A stretch of 64,000 nt of DNA from Paenibacillus eucommiae (GTDB taxonomy: Bacteria > Bacillota > Bacilli > Paenibacillales > NBRC-103111): assembly GCF_017874215.1 (NCBI RefSeq), contig NZ_JAGGLB010000003.1:124001-188000 (forward strand), written 5' to 3'. Below are positions 53,962-62,828 of the stretch, piece after piece (the first letter of the stretch is position 1; the number at the start of each line of letters is the position of its first letter). Both the position numbers and the translations under genes were made by a program. The notes beneath the pieces are model-generated. The model saw nothing but the letters and a program-made list of their open reading frames with translations. It was not told the origin of the DNA and did not search any database.

Positions 53962-54006
53962 TAAAAAAACACAGCTCTACCCGCTTTTTGGGGACAGAAC
54001 TGTGTT
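53962..54006 (-). terminator. Terminator of the DUF2809-VTT operon
   Basis: On the minus strand AACACAG and an inner CCC pair with GGG and CTGTGTT, followed by TTTTTTAC. 45 bases after the stop at 54051. Confidence 0.82.
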
Positions 54007-54050
54007 GTTGGTTTTTAATATCATGCTCTAGTCTAGCCATCCAGGCTTGT

Positions 54051-54698
54051 CTAAACTTTAAATGTTGACTTTGATTTATTGCCTGATCGCTTCCTATACC
54101 ACCAATACAACAGAAAAACGAAGGAAAGAAAGAATATATAGATCAAAGATGCCCACAAAACATTACCCAAATCGGAAAGCAGTTGGTCGCCAATGACAGC
54201 AAATACAAACATCACAGGTATCTTCCCAATACATGTAGCGGCGGCAAAAGTTCGAAACCGTATGCGACTGATGGCGGTGTAGACATTCACTGCAACTGCA
54301 GGCACAAAGGGAATGAGCCGGGCTGTTAATACCGCGATAAACGCATTACGTTCCATCAGCTCCGTAAACCGGTCCAATCGCTTGAATTTTGCCATTAGCT
54401 TGATTCCTTGTTTCTGAAAAACCAGCCTCACAGACAAAAAAAGCAGAGCAGCAGCGATGGTGGAGCTCATAACATTCAGGAATCCTCCCAAAAATGGGCC
54501 ATATTTGGCCCCAATCAATCCTGCAACAATGCCATAAGGGACTACAGGAACCAGGGCCAATAATACAGCTGCTCCAAATAGCAAAATGAAATTATTGCCG
54601 CTATCGTCATCCAACCAGCGAAGAATGGGGTCTTTATTTAGAATGATTACGATGATGGTGATTACATACCCGAGAACAAGAAGCCATTTATTAATCAT
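54051..54698 (-). CDS. TVP38/TMEM64 (VTT/DedA-like) membrane protein
   Basis: 215 residues with five or six membrane helices. The VTT core is seen in VPYGIVAGLIGAKYGPFLGGFLNVMSS and in ERNAFIAVLTARLIPFVPAVAVN (the conserved R-hydrophobic-P segment). It ends in a Lys-rich cytoplasmic tail. DedA/VTT proteins are linked to lipid-carrier recycling and membrane homeostasis. Follows the DUF2809 gene by 28 bases. Confidence 0.9.
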   Translation of the reverse strand: MINKWLLVLGYVITIIVIILNKDPILRWLDDDSGNNFILLFGAAVLLALVPVVPYGIVAGLIGAKYGPFLGGFLNVMSSTIAAALLFLSVRLVFQKQGIKLMAKFKRLDRFTELMERNAFIAVLTARLIPFVPAVAVNVYTAISRIRFRTFAAATCIGKIPVMFVFAVIGDQLLSDLGNVLWASLIYIFFLSFVFLLYWWYRKRSGNKSKSTFKV

Positions 54699-54726
54699 CC
54701 TATAGCCCCCTTGTCACTGATTGTGG

Positions 54727-55113
54727 TTATCGCTTTATTCGTTGAAGCAAGTACTTGTCTATCGAAACAGCAATTGCAATTCCTAGGACATATCTAATTA
54801 AATCAACCGATAAAAACCCTCTCCCAAGTATAAGCGATCCCAAGACTGTATTCCTGAGGCTAACTATCCACTCGGCTTGATATAACTGACTAAATTCAAT
54901 AGCAAAGCTAAATAGGATGCTGATCCCTACTGTCCATGTCAAACTTTTCTTAATGAAGAAAAATCGAAATCCAAAATAGACCATACTCGCCCATAGCATG
55001 TCCCCAGCATGTTGGGAAATAAACTCAGGTATTTGGCTGGAGAACTTTCTTGAGCTTAAGCCTAATACGACAGAAGTTATAATAGCTACAAAATAAATGA
55101 TGCGCGTATACAA
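54727..55113 (-). CDS. DUF2809 (VanZ-like) membrane protein
   Basis: 128 residues from a TTG with AGGA upstream. Four helices are visible, with GLSSRKFSSQIPEFISQHAGDMLWASMVYFGFRF in the first loop (key HAGDMLWA), AIEFSQLYQ in the middle and RGFLSVDLIRYVLGI at the end; these are the DUF2809 motifs. Function unknown; teicoplanin resistance by VanZ is a distant analogy only. Confidence 0.85.
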   Translation of the reverse strand: MYTRIIYFVAIITSVVLGLSSRKFSSQIPEFISQHAGDMLWASMVYFGFRFFFIKKSLTWTVGISILFSFAIEFSQLYQAEWIVSLRNTVLGSLILGRGFLSVDLIRYVLGIAIAVSIDKYLLQRIKR

Positions 55114-55160
55114 ATAGAATCATCCTAACTTCTTCATATCCAATTTGTGATTGAAATGGA

Positions 55161-55179
55161 GCCTTCCAAATAAGAAGGC
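55161..55179. terminator. Small hairpin between methyltransferase and DUF2809 genes
   Basis: GCCTTC and GAAGGC pair around CAAATAA. Without a T-run it is at best a weak terminator. Confidence 0.35.
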
Positions 55180-55188
55180 CCCCGCTTT

Positions 55189-55950
55189 CTAAATAGGTCG
55201 TGATTTTATTATGAAACGGTGTTGACTTACGTCAAAAAAGCCTTTTTCTTGAATGATTTGATGAATCTCATATATTTTTGTGAGATATTTTTCCGGTTCG
55301 AATCCGGGAACTTGCCAAGGTATTGCTTTTAAGTAGTAAATTAAGCTGCCGACATCATAAAATCTTTGAAGCGGGAATTCTTCTTTACTTGTCAAAACCT
55401 CAAATCCATTGGCTTCAATTTCCAGCACCGCCGTTTCTAAATTCCAATGATTAAATTCTTCATTTAACGGGACTCCAAATGTCTCATTTATTTCACGACA
55501 ATCAAGTCCGCCTGATTGCTGGGTAAGGAAAATACCGTCATCTGAAATAATCCTTCGTATTTCTTCCGGGCAGTAAGATTCATGCTTATTTAAAATTAAA
55601 TCAAATTGATTATCTTCAAACGGTAAGTGGGAGTCTTCGTCAATCTGTACAACTTTCACACCTAGTGGCTCTAGTCTCTTTCTGGCTATTGGAACATTAG
55701 GAAGATATCCTTCCGTAGCGAATACTCGCTTAGGCAGAGGACTCAGCATGGATAATAACTCTCCCCCACCGGTTCCCATATCTAGCATAGAATTAGCTTT
55801 CTGAATAAGGGGGATTGCCATGCTGCCATAGGACCAGGAGAGCAGTTGGCTTCCCATTCGACCAGTCGCTGTAATATAAGAAAAGTCCCAGCCGGAAAAA
55901 TCTTGATGGACATTTGATAAGATATCTAGAAATTGCTTATCCATTTTCAT
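55189..55950 (-). CDS. Class I SAM-dependent methyltransferase, paralogue
   Basis: 253 residues. SMLDMGTGGGELLSML is SAM motif I, VFATEGYLPNVPIARKRL motif II and HLPFEDNQFDLILNKHE motif IV. The two methyltransferases of this window share SGWDFS/NGWDFS, the TGGGE motif, GIFLTQQ/GMFLTQQ and the ending. GGAGGT stands six bases before the ATG at 55950. Substrate unknown. Confidence 0.88.
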   Translation of the reverse strand: MKMDKQFLDILSNVHQDFSGWDFSYITATGRMGSQLLSWSYGSMAIPLIQKANSMLDMGTGGGELLSMLSPLPKRVFATEGYLPNVPIARKRLEPLGVKVVQIDEDSHLPFEDNQFDLILNKHESYCPEEIRRIISDDGIFLTQQSGGLDCREINETFGVPLNEEFNHWNLETAVLEIEANGFEVLTSKEEFPLQRFYDVGSLIYYLKAIPWQVPGFEPEKYLTKIYEIHQIIQEKGFFDVSQHRFIIKSRPI

Positions 55951-56284
55951 CTGGTTACCTCCGTAATAACAGTAATTTGTAATTAGTTATTCTTAATCTC
56001 TCGCAACTGTTAATTATGGAGGACCTCTTATGTATACGTATAGGAGTTACGTCTCATGTTCTAACAATTTCATATGGATAGCCCCCCTAATGAAGATGAT
56101 TAAATACAATTATATTGCTATTTCATTGTTTTGTCAGTGCTTTGTGAGATCTTTGTGAGCTATATAACTATAATCAAACAACTGCAAGCATGGATTGACG
56201 GGAAGAATATTCAGTACTAATATATAAGAATTCAGAAAAAAATTCATTGTTTTACTATACAAAGTAGAACAGGGAGGCCATGCT
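55951..56284. other. AT-rich gap; possible 42-codon frame at 56030-56158
   Basis: A plus-strand frame of 42 codons starts at an ATG seven bases after GGAGG and encodes MYTYRSYVSCSNN and a hydrophobic, Cys-containing end. It has no recognised family. The rest must hold the promoters of the methyltransferase and the pentapeptide gene; I see no clear boxes. Confidence 0.3.
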
Positions 56285-57154
56285 TTGATAGAGAATCACG
56301 AATATTCAGGAGCTTTCCCCGACAGAAATTTTCGTAGTCTGCAGGCTGACTGCGAGAACTGCTTCGGCTTATGCTGTGTTGCGCTGCCCTTCGCAGCTTC
56401 GGCAGACTTTGCGATTGACAAAGACGCAGGACAGCCCTGCATCAACCTGCAATCCGACTTCCGCTGCGGTGTTCATACCAGCCTCAGGCAGCGGGGCTTT
56501 CGAGGCTGCACTGTGTATGACTGTTTTGGCGCCGGCCAAAAGGTTTCTCATGTCACCTTCGGCGGAAACGATTGGCGGCAATTCCCGGAATCGGCGAAGC
56601 AAATGATCGAGGTTTTCCCGATCATGCGGCAGCTCCATGAAATGCTCTGGTATTTGACCGAAGCGCTGGCGTTGCAACCAGCCTGTCAGATACACGAAGC
56701 GCTCAACTTAGCGCTCAACGAGACGGAACGTCTCACTTTTCTTAGTCCCGACACTCTCAGGGAAGTGGACGTTACAGCGCACCGAGCAGATGTCAACGCT
56801 CTTCTCCTTCGTACAAGCGAACTCGTAAGAGCTGAGGCCCTCCGCCAGCACAAGAAGTCTTCGAAGCGTCAGAAAACATACAGCCGCGGAGCCGACCTGA
56901 TTGGAGCCAAGCTCAGAGGGGCTGACCTTAGAGGTGCCAACTTGAGAGGCGCTTATCTTATTGCCGCTGATCTCAGAGAAGCTGATTTAAGAGTGGCTGA
57001 CCTGATCGGGGCTGATTTCCGAGACGCTGATCTCAGGGGTGCTGACCTTACCGGGAGCATCTTTCTCACCCAAGCACAGCTTAACGCAGCGAAGGGCGAC
57101 GCCGATACAAAGTTGCCGCCTTCACTTACTCACCCAACGCATTGGTCCACATAG
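56285..57154 (+). CDS. Pentapeptide-repeat protein with Cys-rich (YkgJ-like) N-terminus
   Basis: 289 residues from a TTG with GGGAGG upstream. Residues 20-80 contain CENCFGLCC, then CI, CGVH and CTVYDCFG; the CxxCxxxCC cluster looks like the zinc or iron-sulfur motif of YkgJ-type proteins. Residues 205-268 hold about ten A(D/N)LxxA repeats (GADLIGAKLRGADLRGANL in ≤20-residue register), which would form a quadrilateral beta-helix. The combination suggests DNA-gyrase-protecting or scaffold roles, but none is proven. Confidence 0.87.
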   Translation: MIENHEYSGAFPDRNFRSLQADCENCFGLCCVALPFAASADFAIDKDAGQPCINLQSDFRCGVHTSLRQRGFRGCTVYDCFGAGQKVSHVTFGGNDWRQFPESAKQMIEVFPIMRQLHEMLWYLTEALALQPACQIHEALNLALNETERLTFLSPDTLREVDVTAHRADVNALLLRTSELVRAEALRQHKKSSKRQKTYSRGADLIGAKLRGADLRGANLRGAYLIAADLREADLRVADLIGADFRDADLRGADLTGSIFLTQAQLNAAKGDADTKLPPSLTHPTHWST

Positions 57155-57189
57155 GCCCACCAGATCGCTGCTAAACCAAAATTTTAATT

Positions 57190-57213
57190 AAAAAAAAGAC
57201 CGCTAAGCGGTCT
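57190..57213 (-). terminator. Terminator, stronger on the minus strand
   Basis: AGACCGC and GCGGTCT pair with a three-base loop. On the minus strand it is followed by eight T residues, which suits transcripts crossing repeat copy 3 from the gene at 57587; on the plus strand it also follows the pentapeptide gene. Confidence 0.75.
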
Positions 57214-57299
57214 AATTTATGAACTTATCCCTATCGCCACTATCCACTTCCCTCAGGAAGCAGCATCTATGGACAGTCCTTTTGAGCGTGCGATTCACT

Positions 57300-57585
57300 T
57301 GGGCGATGGTTTTCATCGTTAAATCCAATCGAGAGAAAAACCCTTGTTGGCTGTTCGTTTGAGCTTGGTGTTCGTGTGATTCGTGCGGTTGTAGCTAAAG
57401 AGAGGGAATGGCTGTGGGTGGAAGAGCGTTAGCGTCCGCCTTTAAAGATTTGTTCCTACCTCTTCATCTCTAACATTCAAAGGAACAAATCTTTAACAGC
57501 GGCTGGAGCCCACAGCTATTCCCTCCCCAACCACCAAAATTACGAACACGCACCTCAAAGGACACTGCAAGGCGTCTTTTCTTAT
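57300..57585 (+). repeat. Long structured intergenic repeat, copy 3, with one short palindrome
   Basis: A short palindrome (GCGATGGTTTTCATCGTTAAA, broken left arm) at 57300-57323 precedes the long element (57324-57585). Outer arms are 57402-57418 and 57509-57525, 17 pairs with one G-T. The inner arms AAAGATTTGTTCC and GGAACAAATCTTT are perfect. Orientation is as in copy 1, and the end TCTTTTCTTA falls three bases before the stop codon of the gene at 57587, as copy 1 does for pabB. Confidence 0.86.
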
Positions 57586-57586
57586 T

Positions 57587-57859
57587 TTACATTAAAGTAA
57601 AGAGTACAATCACAATTACAACCATTGAAACCAGTGTACCCATCATTCCTCCCAATAACCAGGACTCTTTCTTACTCATAAATAAGGAGCATAGAACATG
57701 AATAAAAAAAGGGATCGCATATATGTACAATCTCAGACTAGTAGGGATATGGATGATCAGATCCAAAGCAAATAACACTAACAGAGCAAAAATGATAATA
57801 AGCGCGCTTGTCCTTACTTTCTTAAAATCCAAAGTACCATAAAAATGAAGATGCATCAT
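57587..57859 (-). CDS. Small membrane protein of unknown function
   Basis: 90 residues with three membrane helices (about 17-37, 42-60, 68-89). No family recognised. It is 39 bases downstream of the ResA-like gene and in the same direction, so probably co-transcribed with it. Confidence 0.65.
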   Translation of the reverse strand: MMHLHFYGTLDFKKVRTSALIIIFALLVLFALDLIIHIPTSLRLYIYAIPFFIHVLCSLFMSKKESWLLGGMMGTLVSMVVIVIVLFTLM

Positions 57860-57898
57860 CTATACCCCGATCTGATTAATGATTGTTCAATTCACCGC

Positions 57899-58420
57899 TT
57901 ACGGTTTCGATCCAAGGATTTTTTCAATGCGCGTTTGAATATCCTTCTCCTTCATTTCTCCCACGAAAATATCTTGGATAACTCCATTGGCATCAATATA
58001 GAATGTTGTTGGGTAAGAATTGACTCTGTATGTTTTTCTAACTTGATCATTGTCCATCAATGTAGGGAAGCTTATTTGGTGTTGCTGCATAAACATTCGT
58101 ACGGTTACCAAACTTTCGTTAAGGTTTACCCCTATTATTCGCACGGGCTCCCCTTTCCAAAGCTCACTTTGTTTCTGCAAGGCAGGCATTTCTCTTACAC
58201 AGGGCGGACAAAATGTTCCCCAAAAATTCAACACCAGTCCTTGCCCTTTAAAATCTGCAAGCTCAAAGATCTCCCCGTCCAATGTAGCCAATTTAAAATC
58301 AGGGGCTTTCCCCCCTATCTTCACTTCTTCTAATTTTTTCCCCGAAGCTGTCCAAATCGCAAACGCTCCAGCCAGCAAAACAACGAAGATGATCACCATT
58401 TGAACCCAGCGATTGCGCAA
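57899..58420 (-). CDS. ResA/TlpA-like membrane-anchored thiol-disulfide oxidoreductase
   Basis: About 173 residues. One N-terminal helix anchors a thioredoxin domain outside the membrane, with the redox motif FCPPC in LVLNFWGTFCPPCVREM (two motifs within 20 residues) and the cis-Pro in NSYPTTFYID. ResA reduces apocytochrome c cysteines for heme attachment; other homologues serve spore or metal functions. The TTG at 58420 is preferred because GAGGAG lies before it; an ATG seven codons earlier has no site. Confidence 0.88.
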   Translation of the reverse strand: MRNRWVQMVIIFVVLLAGAFAIWTASGKKLEEVKIGGKAPDFKLATLDGEIFELADFKGQGLVLNFWGTFCPPCVREMPALQKQSELWKGEPVRIIGVNLNESLVTVRMFMQQHQISFPTLMDNDQVRKTYRVNSYPTTFYIDANGVIQDIFVGEMKEKDIQTRIEKILGSKP

Positions 58421-58576
58421 AATTGAGCACTCCTCTTCCATAAATACTTTTTATTTGTCTGTGTCTTCGTTATCTTTTATTTACGTTTATTGTACCATAA
58501 CACATGATTCTCAAAATACTATGCGCTGTAGTTTTTATGACAAATTCATGAATCTCTCGTGCGTTATTGTGTATAC

Positions 58577-59023
58577 CTATTTTTCTATTTCATGGTCTTT
58601 CCTTTTGATGGCGTCCTGCAGCTTCTGTTGAACTTTACGCAACAATTCAGGATCAACTTCTTCCATAACATCAATCATATGAGAGACGATAACTTCTCCA
58701 AAATCTTTAATAAGTCCTTCTGTTACACTCCGGGTCTGTTGATTTATGAATACATCCTTTGAGACAGCTGCTCTGAATTGAGCCTGTTTGTTTCTCCCTC
58801 TCCCGCCTGCTTGCTTTTCGATAATGCCCTTCTCACCAAGTCTATTTAAGACCGTCATTAGAGTATTGACAGAATAATTATGTTCTTCTTGTAATTGATC
58901 CCGCAGCTGCTTAACATGCATCCATCCTTCTGAGGCCCACATGAGCTCCATAATTCGCGATTCGAGCGAACCAAAGAATCGATTGATCCCTTCTTCTTGC
59001 ATCCGATAACCAATTGGCTTCAT
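58577..59023 (-). CDS. BlaI/MecI/CopY-family repressor
   Basis: 148 residues with the penicillinase-repressor winged helix: LESRIMELMWASEGWMHVKQLRDQL, then YSVNTLMTVLNRLGEKGIIEKQAGGRG split over two helices. The C-terminal half is the dimerisation and cleavage region. BlaI proteins are usually released by an M56 partner; none is adjacent, and the M56-like protein here (17649) seems inactive. Neighbouring targets could be the resA-like unit downstream or the divergent czcD. Confidence 0.9.
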   Translation of the reverse strand: MKPIGYRMQEEGINRFFGSLESRIMELMWASEGWMHVKQLRDQLQEEHNYSVNTLMTVLNRLGEKGIIEKQAGGRGRNKQAQFRAAVSKDVFINQQTRSVTEGLIKDFGEVIVSHMIDVMEEVDPELLRKVQQKLQDAIKRKDHEIEK

Positions 59024-59183
59024 GATGTCAGGCTCCCTTTTTTACAGTAACGTTCCTCTTACATACGCATTATAACAGAATATTATTCATTTTACCGCGG
59101 ATCCAAGGACATAATAGACGTTAAAGGAAATCATTAAGTGTTTAAAGTATTGAGCTATAAATGATTTGAAATTGAGATTTATA

Positions 59184-59234
59184 TTGCAAAGAATGAAAAT
59201 AACAAATATAATACATATGAATACATGCTCATAT
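59184..59234 (+). promoter_or_regulatory. czcD promoter with SmtB/CzrA-like operator
   Basis: TTGCAA (59184-59189), 17 bases, TATAAT (59207-59212). ATATGA-N8-TCATAT (59215-59234) begins two bases later; this is the core of the 12-2-12-type operators bound by zinc-responsive ArsR-family repressors. The matching regulator is not in the window. Confidence 0.7.
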
Positions 59235-59258
59235 ATTAATTATAAGGAGGCGTTTCTT

Positions 59259-60224
59259 ATGTCTGACCACTCGCATCAACCCCACTCTCACTCTCACTCT
59301 CACTCTCATGCTCACGACCATAGTCATCACGGACATGGGCACGGACACTCACATGCTTCCAACAATAAAAAGGGCTTGACTGTCGCACTTATCCTTACAA
59401 GCAGCATTATGATACTGGAGTTCTTCGGAGGTCTCATCACCAACAGCTTGGCCCTGCTCTCAGATTCGGGACATATGCTGAGCGATGCAGCATCACTGGC
59501 TCTCAGCTTGGTCGCCCTGTCGTTTGCTGCAAAAGCTGCTTCGCCACGAAAAACATATGGTTTTTACCGCTTTGAAATCCTAGCCGCGTTATTTAACGGA
59601 GTGACCTTGTTTATTATTGCTGCCTTTATTATTAAAGAAGCCTATCAACGATTTTTCGAGCCCCCTACTGTTTCAAGCGGTTCCATGATTCTCATAGCAT
59701 CCATAGGTTTATTGGCTAACCTGATAAGTGCCTGGGTACTACTTAAAAAAAGCGACGTCAAGGACAACATCAACGTTCGCAGCGCTTACTTGCATGTCAT
59801 TGGTGATGCATTAGGCTCTGTTGGGGCCATTATCGCGGGGCTATTGATGCTCATATTTGGTTGGTACATTGCTGATCCCATCATCAGTGTGATTGTTGCC
59901 TTACTTATTTTGAAAGGTGCGTGGGGCGTAATACGCAATGCCATCCATATCCTGATGGAGGGTACACCAATCACGATTGATTCTGATCTTGTTAGAGAGA
60001 TATTAGAGAGCATTGAAGGTGTTATCGATGTTCATGATCTTCACATTTGGACGATTACTTCCGGTCTTGATTCGTTAAGCTGCCACCTGCTAATTGAAGA
60101 TTCTTACGAGGGTCACGATATCTTACAACAGGCCATCTCGAGAATCGAGGAAACATTCAAGATCAAACATACAACAATCCAAGTGGAAAAATCTTCTTTG
60201 CAGCATGCCGAGTTAAATGTTTAA
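59259..60224 (+). CDS. czcD: Cation diffusion facilitator, CzcD type
   Basis: 321 residues from the ATG at 59259 (GGAGG upstream); an in-frame ATG 31 codons earlier lies in the promoter. The N-terminus is extremely His-rich (HSHSHSHSHAHDHSHHGHGHGHSH in pieces), followed by six membrane helices. The zinc-site motifs HMLSDAASL and HVIGDALGSVG are in helices 2 and 5. The cytoplasmic domain ends HHHI-free but with SCHLLIED. Exports Zn(II), Co(II) or Cd(II) against protons. Confidence 0.93.
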   Translation: MSDHSHQPHSHSHSHSHAHDHSHHGHGHGHSHASNNKKGLTVALILTSSIMILEFFGGLITNSLALLSDSGHMLSDAASLALSLVALSFAAKAASPRKTYGFYRFEILAALFNGVTLFIIAAFIIKEAYQRFFEPPTVSSGSMILIASIGLLANLISAWVLLKKSDVKDNINVRSAYLHVIGDALGSVGAIIAGLLMLIFGWYIADPIISVIVALLILKGAWGVIRNAIHILMEGTPITIDSDLVREILESIEGVIDVHDLHIWTITSGLDSLSCHLLIEDSYEGHDILQQAISRIEETFKIKHTTIQVEKSSLQHAELNV

Positions 60225-60282
60225 CTAGCAACCAGTTGAGAGCAGTGGCGGTCACCGGTAAAATATATGAGAAATACGCTTG

Positions 60283-60586
60283 CTGCGTCTCTTGAGGAGC
60301 TTTTTCATGGCTTTGGTGCGTTGCGGAGGAAATGGCCGTTGGCTCCAGCCGCTGTTAAAGATTTGTTCCCTTGAATGGAATGGATGAGTAAGTAGGAACA
60401 AATCTTTACATGCAGAAGCTATTGCTCTACCACCAACTGCCACGCACACTCTCAACTTCAAGGTGCAAGAACACCAAGCTCAAAAGGACCACACTACCAA
60501 ACCGACTAATCGATCTGACGTGACAGCAAACAAGGTTTTTTCACTTGGTTAGAGGAGATTTCCTAGGGGGCAAATGAGCTGGGGGC
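60283..60586 (-). repeat. Long structured intergenic repeat, copy 4 (inverted, decayed)
   Basis: The core TTAAAGATTTGTTCC..GGAACAAATCTTT is intact. The outer arm has shifted to TGGC-CGTTGG against CCAAC-TGCCA, keeping most pairs, with T-A replacing G-C at one position. Flanks match copy 2 (CACTTGGTTAGAGGAGATTTCCTAG at the far edge, in shorter pieces). It lies between the convergent ends of czcD and the ABC operon. Confidence 0.8.
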
Positions 60587-60620
60587 TGGAAATTGGGATG
60601 GGGCAAAAGATCCCCGCTAC

Positions 60621-60696
60621 GTTAACGATGAAAATCATCATTAAAGTGGCACCTTGACTTGGGAACACTTGTTTTAACGATGAAAAACATCGTTAA
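60621..60696. repeat. Two short palindromes beside repeat copy 4
   Basis: GTTAACGATG-AAAAT-CATCATTAAA at 60621-60644 and TTTAACGATG-AAAAA-CATCGTTAA at 60673-60696. They lie on the same relative side as in copies 1 and 2. Confidence 0.82.
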
Positions 60697-60927
60697 GTGC
60701 AGCCCACGCCAATTCTCCCAATTCTTCCGGGGAGGAGCATGGGACAATGTGAAGCGGCAGCATGAATGGAAAAAAACTCACAATGTGCGCGCGCGTCTGG
60801 CTTACTACAAAGATCCTAACATGCCACGCTCAAACGGACGGACTTTCAGCAGGGCACCAGTTTCCTGATCGAAAGGGATAGTGATGACAATGAAAATTTG
60901 GACATCTTTGCAGATTTCAATTAGTTT
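60697..60927. other. Gene-free tail after repeat copy 4
   Basis: A 69-codon plus-strand frame (60659-60868) crosses this stretch and the last palindrome but has no ribosome site. No other feature is visible. Confidence 0.5.
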
Positions 60928-60955
60928 ACAAAAAGACCACCTGTAAAGGCGGCCT
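60928..60955 (-). terminator. Terminator of the ABC exporter operon
   Basis: On the minus strand AGGCCGCC pairs with GGTGGTCT (two G-T pairs) around TTTACA and is followed by TTTTTG; 41 bases after the stop at 60996. Confidence 0.75.
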
Positions 60956-60995
60956 GAAAAATGCTAAATATATAGGAAGCTATCCATATTCCATT

Positions 60996-62828
60996 TTACA
61001 TCCCTACCAATTGCCCTTCATGAAGCGCGTGGTAAAATCCGCCCTTTTCCATCAATTCCTCATGCGAACCCTGCTCCAAAAGACGTCCTTCCTTCAGCAC
61101 CAGAATGCGGTCCGCTTGACGGATCGTATTCAACCGGTGGGCGATGACGAAGCTGGTTCGCCCTTTCATTAACCGCTTCAGCCCTTCCTGAATTTTGATC
61201 TCCGTAACGGTATCGATGCTGCTGGTTGCCTCGTCGAGTACGAGGATAGACGGATCGGCCAAAATAGCGCGCGCAATCGCGAGCAGTTGCTTCTGTCCTT
61301 GGCTGATACCACTGCCGTCGGCGCTTAGCTGTTTATCATAGCCATCTGCTAAGCGTACAATAAACGAATGGGCGTTGGCCAGTTTGGCCGCCGCTTCGAC
61401 CTCCTCGTCGGTTGCGTTCAGCTTGCCATAGCGGATATTTTCCCGGATCGAACCTTGGAACAGGAAGGAATCCTGCAGCACAAATGCCATATGAGATCGC
61501 AAGCTCTGGCGTTGAATAGATAAAATGTTCCGGCCGTCAATCGTAATCGTTCCCCCATTGGGCTCGTAGAAGCGCGAGATGAGCTGAATTAGGGTCGTTT
61601 TGCCAGCGCCAGTTGGACCGACCAGGGCGATCATGTCACCAGGTTTCGCCTGAAAGCTAATACCTTCCAACGTATCACCGCCCACATCATAGGCAAACGA
61701 CACATTTGAGAACGTCACCTCGCCTTCGATGCGATGAAGTGCAACTGCGTTTCCTTCATCCTTCGATTCATCTTCTTCGTCCAGCACTTCAAACACCCGT
61801 TCAGCGCCTGCAATGGCCGACAACATCGTATTCCATTGATTGGCCAGATCGTTGAGCGGCCGGGTAAACTGCCTTGCATATTCCACGAACACGATAATGA
61901 CTCCAACGGTGATAGCGCCTTGAATGGCTAGAATGCCGCCAACTCCGGCAATGACCGCGAAGCTCAAATTATTCAAGCCATTCATTAGCTTTGGTATAAA
62001 GCTAGAGATCGTCTGCGCCCAAAAGCCGGACAAGGTGATTCGGTCATTGCGTTCCGTGAAGCCGCGGATAACCCGTGCTTCCTGCGAGAACGACTTGATG
62101 ACCTTCTGTCCCGACAGCGTTTCTTCAATGTAACCGTTCAGTTCTCCCATATTGCGCTGACGCTGCTTGAATAGCGGACCGGTGCGCCGGGTTATCCATC
62201 GCATACCTAGTGCCATCAGCGGCACCACAGTGAAAGTGAGCAGCGTCAGCAGCGGGCTCAGCCGCAGCATCACAATAATCGTCCCTACGAGCGTCAGCAC
62301 ACTGGAGAAAATCTGGATCGCTGAGCTATTCAGCGTCGCACTGACATTCTCGATATCGTTGGTCAGCCGGCTCATGATTTCGCCTTGCTGGCGTTTGCCG
62401 AAGAATGGGATCGGAAGCTTGTGCAAATGTGCGAACAGCTCGGTGCGCATCCGGTATACAGTCTCTTGGGCAATGCCGATCATCCATACATTTTGCAGCC
62501 ACGATGTCAAAGAGTAGAGCACATAAACCACGGCCAAGACGATCAAAAAACGTACCCAGGACGAACCGCCAGTGCCTTCCAAATAATCGTCAACCGCGAC
62601 TCCAAGCAGGTAAGGTCCAAGCAGTGCCAGCGCTGAGCTGAACACGACCATAAGCAGCACGAGGGCCAGCTTGCCCTTGCGGTAAGACAAATAGGTCCAG
62701 ATTCGTCCCAGTGTGCCTGACCAGTTTTTGGCCTTGGCTTTCTTCGTCTTGCCGCCTGGTTCTACTGCCGTGCTGGAACTGGTCTTCGGAAAAGGATGAC
62801 GGAAAGGCTCAAGAAGTGCTTTGAACAT
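60996..62828 (-). CDS. ABC exporter half-transporter, second subunit
   Basis: 610 residues: six membrane helices (about 50-330) fused to an ATPase with Walker A VGPTGAGKTT, Q loop VLQDSFLF, signature SGISQGQKQLL and Walker B ILVLDEATSSID. The signature has an S-x-S-Q-G-Q form, and the catalytic Glu after Walker B is present. The start at 62828 has GGAGG eight bases upstream and overlaps the upstream subunit by 20 bases. Paired subunits of this type (YfiB/YfiC, BmrCD) form heterodimeric multidrug exporters. Confidence 0.92.
   Translation of the reverse strand: MFKALLEPFRHPFPKTSSSTAVEPGGKTKKAKAKNWSGTLGRIWTYLSYRKGKLALVLLMVVFSSALALLGPYLLGVAVDDYLEGTGGSSWVRFLIVLAVVYVLYSLTSWLQNVWMIGIAQETVYRMRTELFAHLHKLPIPFFGKRQQGEIMSRLTNDIENVSATLNSSAIQIFSSVLTLVGTIIVMLRLSPLLTLLTFTVVPLMALGMRWITRRTGPLFKQRQRNMGELNGYIEETLSGQKVIKSFSQEARVIRGFTERNDRITLSGFWAQTISSFIPKLMNGLNNLSFAVIAGVGGILAIQGAITVGVIIVFVEYARQFTRPLNDLANQWNTMLSAIAGAERVFEVLDEEDESKDEGNAVALHRIEGEVTFSNVSFAYDVGGDTLEGISFQAKPGDMIALVGPTGAGKTTLIQLISRFYEPNGGTITIDGRNILSIQRQSLRSHMAFVLQDSFLFQGSIRENIRYGKLNATDEEVEAAAKLANAHSFIVRLADGYDKQLSADGSGISQGQKQLLAIARAILADPSILVLDEATSSIDTVTEIKIQEGLKRLMKGRTSFVIAHRLNTIRQADRILVLKEGRLLEQGSHEELMEKGGFYHALHEGQLVGM

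Noticed and set aside
58577..59023. BlaI as the working partner of the M56-like protein at 17649
   Set aside because: The two are about 40 kb apart and the M56 protein lacks the catalytic Glu; no shared operator was found.
60659..60868. A 69-codon plus-strand frame as a gene
   Set aside because: Starts inside the repeat region, has no ribosome site and matches no protein style.
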